NCBI GenBank assembly: GCA_019916065.1
Contig: CM034237.1
Location: forward strand, 43,010,485 to 43,074,484
Direction: 5' to 3'
From: Vitellaria paradoxa
Lineage: Eukaryota > Streptophyta > Magnoliopsida > Ericales > Sapotaceae
Length of the DNA stretch: 64,000 nt
Below the pieces are notes generated by a model. The model was not told where the DNA came from. It was given only the letters and a program-made list of their open reading frames with translations, and did no database searches. Position numbers and translations under genes: made by a program. Within the stretch, counting starts at the first letter, position 1, and each line of letters opens with the position of its first letter. Below, one piece after another: positions 57,683 through 64,000 of this stretch.

Positions 57683-59684
57683 TCAGAAGAAGGTATGTTT
57701 GAAGGATGCCAATGCATTCTCACCATCCTCAACACGCTCCAAGCCGGGCAACAATAAGTCATTGTTGGAAGAGCATGCATAATAAGGAGAAACACTGCCA
57801 AGGCTACTGCAAAAGACCCCTTCAAAGTCATCGTTTCCACCAATCCCCAACTGCTGCTTCTCCTTCCTCTTCTCATTTAGCTCGGTTTCATGATCATCAC
57901 TGATGCTTGAATTCTTCTCCACGAGATCTCTGAACACGGAGGATTTGAGGAGGAGGCCGAGCGCAGTTGGGGAAGACGACTTGTTGGAAGGACCAACAGT
58001 AACAGGCATCCTTGTTTCCAGAAGCTCTTGCTTCATAGGAGTACCATTAACGCGGAGGTCTCCAAAGGAGAACCGGGGTTTCTCCTCGGTTTGTCTCGGA
58101 GTCTGAGGGGCAAGGGAGTTTGAACCACCGCCTGGCCTCAGCCATCTTATGTATGTGCTTAAATCAAAGTTGGTTACTGCATTTATCCCCCTGTATTCAA
58201 TTGCTGCTATGTCGTAAGCACGCGCAGCCTCCTCTTGCGTACCTGCGCGTAAAATAAGTCCCCTCAACAATGTTTTTGTGCCAAACGAGTTGAGATCGCG
58301 AAAAATAGCTACTTTTTTTTTTTTTAATATTAACTGGGGACAATGTTGACAGAGCTAGAGTTGAATTGAAACTCACCGTAAGTGCCAAGGTAAAGATACT
58401 TGTTACCAAACACCCTCCCAATCCTTGCTTCCCACCTACCATTGTGATGATGCCTGCAGATTACATATATATATATATATATATATACAGTTAGTTTACT
58501 GATTAATTGAAGGAAAAATTGTCAGACAATAAAGCTGAAATCTATTTTATTTATTTGTTTGTTTGTTCATTTTTTTGACCTTGCAACTCCTCTATACTTC
58601 GATACACCTCTTGAGAAGCCACTGCTTCTCCTGTAATAAATATAACAGAAAATAAGACCGTTACTACTTGAAATGAAAGCACATTGAGCTTGAGTTGTGA
58701 GAGTATGTTCAAGTACCTTCTCAAAGAGGCCAAGTACTCCTCTCTTGTAACATTCTGCATTATCTCTATCTCTTTCTCATACTCCAATACCTATGGAAAT
58801 TAAAAGCAATTGATACAAATTAGCTGGGTTTTGTCCATTATGTATCTAGCATGCAGATTATATACAGGGTTACAAAATTTATGTATATATATATATATAT
58901 ATATGAAATACATACCGGAAAATTTGTAAAGGTTGAAGGGCCCCAATACTTGATTGCAGCTAAATCGTATGCTCTTGCTGCAGACTCTTCTTCATCATAA
59001 GCTCCTAATGAGAATTTCACAACAGATGGGTTAGGTTTTCTTGATCTCAAACTGATTTCAGTTTCTTTATGTATATATGTAGTTGAGGCACTCACCAAGA
59101 TATACTGCTCCATCCAACCAAGTAATCAGATGAGGGAAAAAAAATAAAAAATAAGAAGGTATTAGCAATCAAATTAGAGTTTTTAAGGGTTTTGTAAAGA
59201 TGGGAAAAAAAAAGTGTATTATAGCTATACCTTGCTTTCCCTTCTTCCTCTGTGTTGCATTCCAAGCCCCTTTATCCCATAGATGAGCTTCAAATCTGCC
59301 AGTCCACCGATGCCTGTGAAGGCAAATTAAATAGATTCAGGTTCTAGTTTTCAATCAAACGGGAACAGGAAAAAAAAAAATGTAAAATTTGTATTGAAAT
59401 AGAACATATAACAAAATGATCATATAGTGCTTCCTATTATCATACCTGCTGACTCCACGAAATCTCGAACTTCTCTTCACAGTAGTGCTAGTAGTTGTCC
59501 GATCAGCTTGCAACTGTTGTCCTCCTGCTTGATCAGTACTAAAACCAAATGAGACTGAAGAGGGCTCTCTTCTGCGTCTCTTGACACACTTGGCTACTAG
59601 AGAATCACCTTCCACTTCACACAAGTGACGCCTCACCGCCGTCACCGGGCTCACTTCAGACTTCACTTTGGTAATCATTTCCAT
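57683..59684 (-). CDS. AP2-family transcription factor with two AP2 domains (WRINKLED3/4-like), eight exons
   Basis: Exons are 59684-59446, 59313-59231, 59104-59096 (a 9-nt micro-exon), 59004-58916, 58790-58717, 58630-58580, 58453-58377 and 58242-57683. They join in frame to 1182 nt, 393 residues. The first AP2 domain (about residues 72-140) reads [20 protein letters not shown], then [20 protein letters not shown] and [11 protein letters not shown]. The linker is [15 protein letters not shown]. The second domain (about 170-240) reads [40 protein letters not shown] and INAVTNF. The micro-exon encoding the VYL step is a hallmark of ANT/WRI1-type genes. A basic stretch CVKRRRREP may be the nuclear signal. 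The C-terminus has [18 protein letters not shown], seen in WRI3/WRI4/ADAP relatives. These factors activate fatty-acid and cutin genes or act in ABA responses. Start Met 59684 was chosen over one at 59843, which adds a non-conserved tail. Confidence 0.92.
58464..58485. repeat. TA microsatellite in AP2 gene intron 6
   Basis: Pure TA run. Another lies at 58881-58904 in intron 4. Confidence 0.9.
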
Positions 59685-60311
59685 TTCTCTATTATCTTCC
59701 AAGGTAGGAGACAGAGAACAGACAATAGTGGCTTGATTGCTTATTGTCAAAAAACTCCAAGGCCTGTATATATATGTAAGATTTGTTGTTGTCTTTCTTC
59801 TTTTGTTTTGTTGCTTCAACATCGTCTTTAGAACAAATGACAAGGGGATCGATTATTTTGAAGTGCTTGGCATTCTGTATGTAGCTAGTTAAGGGTTTAA
59901 GTCTTTAAGATCAATGGATTTGTAATGGACTTTGAATATATTATATATATACATATATAATTTATCGATGATGTCAAAGATTAATTTATGGCTTTGAACG
60001 TAAAGTTTAAAAGATTCTAACTTATTAATTCCAAAATAAGTCCGAGCAATTAATTCCTCCCATTCCCTTCTTGTATTGCTCAGGAACAACCTTATCCCAA
60101 ATGGACAAAAGACGGGAGAATAATCCAAGTGCTGTAAATTTGGATAATCGACGAGGACAAGTGATTTTCCGTGCATGAGACGAACCAAAATTGGCTTATC
60201 CCAGGATGAGAAAAAGGATATCCATGAGGAGCCTGTCCTTTAGTGTTACACGACAAAGTGACACATATTGTCTTGTATCGTTGCCTTAGGACTCCTCACC
60301 GTGTTATAAAG
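59685..60311. other. Upstream region of the AP2 gene
   Basis: This contains its promoter and leader and a TATATATACATATATAA stretch near 59942. No further gene was seen. Confidence 0.5.
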
Positions 60312-61075
60312 CTCTCGTGTAGGAATGTAAATGGGTAGGATACTCAATTAATTAGTCAATTCCATTATCAAATTCGTTTATTTTTTACTTACTATTAATG
60401 TCCTAAACCTATTTAGTTTTTTTAGTTGGAATCTCAAACATGTCCAGTCCCAAGTCCGCGACCCATTCCCAACCCATGAAACACGTTTATATTCAATTAG
60501 TCAAATTATCCGTTAAGTTCTCATTAAATACCCGATTTGAGATAAAAAATAAAAAAATTAGTAAGTGACAAAATTGTTAAATTTATTAAATTGAACAAAT
60601 TCATTAGTTAAAGAACCTCTAAGTTTTTTTTTAAAAGGTAAAAAAAAAATACTATAAATAGTAAAAATAAATGTACGGGTATACTCTTAGAACAGTACAA
60701 TTAGAATCACAGTTAATAAAGGACTTTTAAACCCAATATGGAACAATCCATGACATATGAAAATAACATACAACAAAACTTTGACTTCAGAATTTCAAAA
60801 ATTTTATTTTAGGAATAAAATTATAAATATATAAATATGTATTTTATTTTATTTTATTAAACGGATACTTAACAGGTACTCTACAAGTATTGGGTATTGG
60901 ATAACCTATAAGTATAAATAGGTATCGGGTACTCTACAGGTAAATCCCAAACCCGTACGAATATTAAATTTTTATCCCAAACCCGTTCCATTCCCATTAC
61001 TGTACTATTTTTTATCGAATTTGGTCGTGTCGTATACTTTCGTGTACGTGTTTCATTTACATCTCTACTCTCATG
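60312..61075. mobile_element. hAT-like non-autonomous element
   Basis: The element 60320-61067 has inverted ends TAGGAATGTAAATG and, read in reverse, TAGAGATGTAAATG. The flanks CTCTCGTG (60312-60319) and CTCTCATG (61068-61075) match at 7 of 8 bases. TA(G) ends and an 8-bp duplication fit hAT. The interior has CCCAAACCCGT-type segments and no long ORF. Confidence 0.75.
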
Positions 61076-62044
61076 CTTGGAGTTTGTTAAATTTACCTGT
61101 CTTCATATGAGGTGTTTTGTTGTGAGATGGCCTAGATCGAATTTGGCTTAAATTTGATCTATCCAATGCAATAATATTTTACTAGATTTGATGTATTTAA
61201 TTCGTGACCCAGGAACGTAGATTGAGTAGATTCAATAATTAATGGAACCGTTACCCCTCGGAATACCTCACAAGGCATTTACTTTTTATTGTACTATTAT
61301 TTAATATTTGCTACAAAAGTATAGTTTGACATGTGAGTATTGTGTAATAATACAGCATATATATAGCAATGAGTGACCTTAAATTTATAGGATTACTAAC
61401 TTTAAATATACATATATACATATAATACATGTGCGTGTTTATGTTCCAGTCATGGCATTTACTGTTACCGTTTTCTAGTACTATAATTTAATTCTGTCAT
61501 TATTGTGGTTATATTTCAATTAAAAGTTTGAATAGAATAATTTTTTTTTTTTTTTTGTTATGAAGATGGCTTAAAAAAAAAAAAAAACTTATCTTTTAAA
61601 AAGAGTTGAATTTAGGTATATAAATCGAATCTAGATCTTATAAGATTGGACCCGATTAATTTTGATTTTGAATCAAATCTATTATTGTTATATATGAATA
61701 AAGTCTAAATGTAATAGTTCTGATTTAAACCCTACCTATTAAAATACTTATTTGTGGGAGGGACTAGGCGGTGAAAATGCAGTTTGTTTCCTCCACAGAG
61801 ATCTAATTAATGGCAGTCTTGCGTACGGATTCAGTCTTCATAATATTCTTTCGAAGTATTGTTCATAATTGTAACTACACTGCTCGTAGTTCATATCACT
61901 CGCTATTATCAAGTCAATAAAACATGAAACACTTGGTTTATTTTAGGGTAATGATTGGCAAAGAATTAAATAGCTTGTGAGTTAATTTGAAAAAAAAGAA
62001 AAAAAGTTTTTGACTCGATCTCAATTTATAAGATTAATAAGCTG
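61076..62044. other. AT-rich intergenic sequence
   Basis: No gene or clear element was recognised. There are T- and A-runs at 61540-61587. Confidence 0.5.
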
Positions 62045-62939
62045 TGTTGGGCGTAATAATACTAAAGCTGTACTCTTGCCGAACAGGTTTAGTCTGGTGC
62101 CACGTGGCGCGGTGCCGAGCAAATTCACATAAGCCACTTAGCCACTTGCCGAGCACGTTTCGTCTGGACACGTGGCTTTCCGCCGAACAACTGATTATTG
62201 GCACGAGGGTTCCACGTGAGTGTTATACGTGAGTACACGATTTAGAGTTAGTGCTCCAAAGAGTACCCTGAATCTCGACATCAATAAACAATGTATAACC
62301 ACGTGGCTATAGCCGAGGAATCTAGTTTGCTCGGCCTATATGTCGATGGCCAGTAAATGTCAAACCTAGGGCCCACAGCCTTTAAAGAAGGCTCATGACC
62401 ATAAATGCACCTTAGTTAGGATTGAACTAGGTACTTGTCTCTGGAGATGTAACTAAATCGGTCTATCTCGTTACGATTCGGTGGCTGATGCGACAAGAAG
62501 ACAGTATGACCCTGAAATTCAGGTTGTAATGCCGTGTTAAACCACCAGAAGCATTAAATGAAAGGCACGGTGTATTTATGAGGGGTCTGAGGCATTAAAT
62601 GAAGGGGAAGGGCATTTAAAGCAAGAGTGTAAAAGAGGAACACGGCAGTGTGCGTAATGTCGAGTCATAGGTATGCTGTAATCATTACTCAGACCACTAT
62701 ATATGGATATACAACTGAATCACGGAGGTAAGCTGACTATTGCCAACTTAAATTCTGACTCCTTGATTTTCCATAAAACTTCTTTTGAGCGACTTGCTGA
62801 CTTAATCATCGGAGGGTTTTCCGACCTGAGACCTCCTCTCCGGCCGTCACCTCTCTTTCTGTCTTTGTTCGGCAGGTCGGCGATTGCATTTCCGGTTGGC
62901 GTGGTCAGCAGTTCCGGCGGTAATTTCTGCTGCCGAACA
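62045..62939 (+). repeat. Probable 5' LTR of the right-edge Gypsy element
   Basis: It is bounded by a proposed TG (62045) and by CA at 62938-62939 next to the primer site. It contains several CACGTGG G-box words and GCCGA(A/G)CA repeats (62076-62200) and a TATATATGG TATA-like site near 62698. The left edge is unproven without the partner LTR. Confidence 0.55.
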
Positions 62940-62941
62940 TT

Positions 62942-62959
62942 TGGCGCCCACCGTGGGGC
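62942..62959 (+). other. Primer binding site of the right-edge Gypsy element
   Basis: TGGCGCCCACCGTGGGGC begins with the TGG that pairs with a tRNA CCA end and directly follows the LTR. I did not assign the tRNA. Confidence 0.75.
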
Positions 62960-63035
62960 TCGTTGTCTAGCCCATCATCGTGTTCACTAGCTTTTTTCTT
63001 GTTTCTTTGATAAGTCTCCAGTATTTGTCCACATA

Positions 63036-64000
63036 ATGACTTCAGGAGGAAACACTACCCCACCACCATCTCCACGGGCAGGAGACACTTCCACTCCTGC
63101 CAAAACTAAAGGGAGTGCGTTGGTTATCCGGACTCCAGGTCTGGAGTCCGCCCGGAAATGAAAAACGGAGGATCCTCAGGTATTGAAACGGAGAGAAGAG
63201 CTGATGGCTAAGGCCAGTGAAAAGCAGGCAGAACTGGAGGAGATTCTGCTGGAATTGAGTAAGGAAAAGGGAAAACCCCCTGCTAGCCATACTGCTGATT
63301 CTGGTCAATCCGACTCGGAATCTGATGAAGGTTACGATGCTCTTTACGAGGACCCCACTGATGAGGATGACGGGGACACCCATGAACAGAAGGAGGTGCG
63401 CTCTCGCTCGCGACGTGATGTCTCTCCTTCCAGGAAGGACTCGCGCCGTGCTAAACCGGTCGCAAAACGTGACGTGAGATCCGATGTTGACGCGCCCATC
63501 AAAGCGCATCACCAAAGGAATTCCTCAAAAAAGATGCTGGAGGCGCACTCAGAGGAGGCGGATAGCTCGGACCAAGAAGAGCTAACCTTAAAGCGTAAGA
63601 AAGCGGGAAAGGCAAAGATGGAAGACTGGGGGCAAGCAGAGGAATGGAGTGCTCAGGGCCAGAGCACACGAATGATGGCAAGGAAAGCCTTGGGGCGAAT
63701 CTCTGCCTCCCCATTCGTCGATGAAATAATTGATGCGGAGCCTCCGGAGAAATTCCAAACTCCGAGGCTTAATCTCTACGATGGGAGAACTGACCCCCTG
63801 GCCCACTACCGTCATTACATGCAGGCCATGACGTTATGGAACAGTAACGACCACCTCATGTGCAAAGTATTCCCTTCTAGTTTGGGGGATACAGCGCTTC
63901 AGTGGTTCCATAAATTGCCCCCTGGCAGTATTCAGTGTTGGCAGCAACTGGCGGAGGAGTTCGTTACCCGGTTTCTGGCTAACACAAAACAGCCTAAAAC
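63036..64000 (+). pseudogene. Gag of the right-edge Gypsy element, one in-frame stop, partial
   Basis: ATG at 63036 starts MTSGGNTTPPPSPRAG and meets TGA at 63159-63161 (codon 42). The same frame is then open for about 279 codons to the window end. After the stop come a charged, Lys/Glu-rich segment, an acidic Asp-rich segment (DEGYDALYEDPTDEDDGD), and the conserved retrotransposon Gag core: FQTPRLNLYDGRTDPLAHY, ALQWFHKLPPG and EEFVTRFLANTKQP. Gag forms the virus-like particle that packages element RNA. Apart from the one stop no damage is seen; pol lies outside the window. Confidence 0.85.

Larger units (their letters stand above)
62045..64000 (+). mobile_element. 5' part of a Ty3/Gypsy LTR retrotransposon, cut by the window edge
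   Basis: An LTR-like stretch ends CCGAACA at 62939. Three bases later a primer site starting TGGCGCCC follows, then a leader and a gag frame open to the last base. The second LTR lies outside the window, so the left boundary (TGTTGGGCG at 62045) is a best guess. The gag is related to the relic at 54.7 kb. Confidence 0.8.

Noticed and set aside
57706..58106. Plus-strand ORFs opposite the last AP2 exon
   Set aside because: Antisense shadows without domain similarity.
63042..63815. Minus-strand ORFs of 71 to 157 codons at the right edge
   Set aside because: Antisense to the Gypsy gag frame; composition is the complement of the charged gag region.

Overview
The window is nuclear DNA of a flowering plant, most likely a woody eudicot. 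This rests on AT-rich, intron-rich genes with plant-specific products (a Whirly protein, a plant Tubby-like F-box protein, a two-AP2-domain factor with the plant 9-nt micro-exon) and dense plant transposons. I cannot name the species. No rRNA, tRNA, CRISPR array or bacterial-type operon was seen.

Layout. 0.7-3.5 kb: a complete seven-exon WHIRLY gene (WHY1 type, minus strand). 5.7-9.9 kb: a decayed PIF/Harbinger transposon (transposase plus Myb/SANT-like partner), split by a LINE fragment with a 12-bp target duplication. 12.35-26.03 kb: a full-length, very young Athila-type Ty3/Gypsy retrotransposon on the minus strand, with two 1.65-kb LTRs, a 5-bp TSD, a tRNA-Asp primer site, an open 1860-codon gag-pol, a second ORF in the env-like position, and repeated polypurine tracts. 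26-28.6 kb: AT-rich spacer with a TA/CA microsatellite. 28.6-40.8 kb: a 13-exon DUF1664 membrane/coiled-coil gene (plus strand) whose large introns hold a LINE relic, several MITEs and a SINE remnant. 41-45.7 kb: MITE-rich AT spacer. 45.7-54.0 kb: a four-exon Tubby-like F-box gene (plus strand) with an apparent 1-nt frameshift between its N-terminus and the F-box. 54.7-56.1 kb: a degenerate Gypsy gag relic. 57.7-59.7 kb: an eight-exon AP2-family gene of the WRINKLED3/4 type (minus strand). 60.3-61.1 kb: a hAT-like non-autonomous element. 62.0 kb to the end: the 5' LTR, primer site and gag of another Gypsy element that runs off the window; its gag carries one in-frame stop.

The four host genes are independent single transcription units with unrelated roles: organelle ssDNA binding, an unknown membrane coiled-coil function, F-box/Tubby adaptor, and transcription factor. 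The interest lies in the transposon stratigraphy. There are many exact target-site duplications, nested insertions, and a regulatory-looking GGGCGCCC array just upstream of the TATA box in the Athila LTRs, with a second smaller cluster beside a 16-bp perfect G-box palindrome between its two ORFs. Exon junctions were placed by hand from GT/AG sites and reading-frame continuity. LTR divergence was counted by eye. No database search was run.
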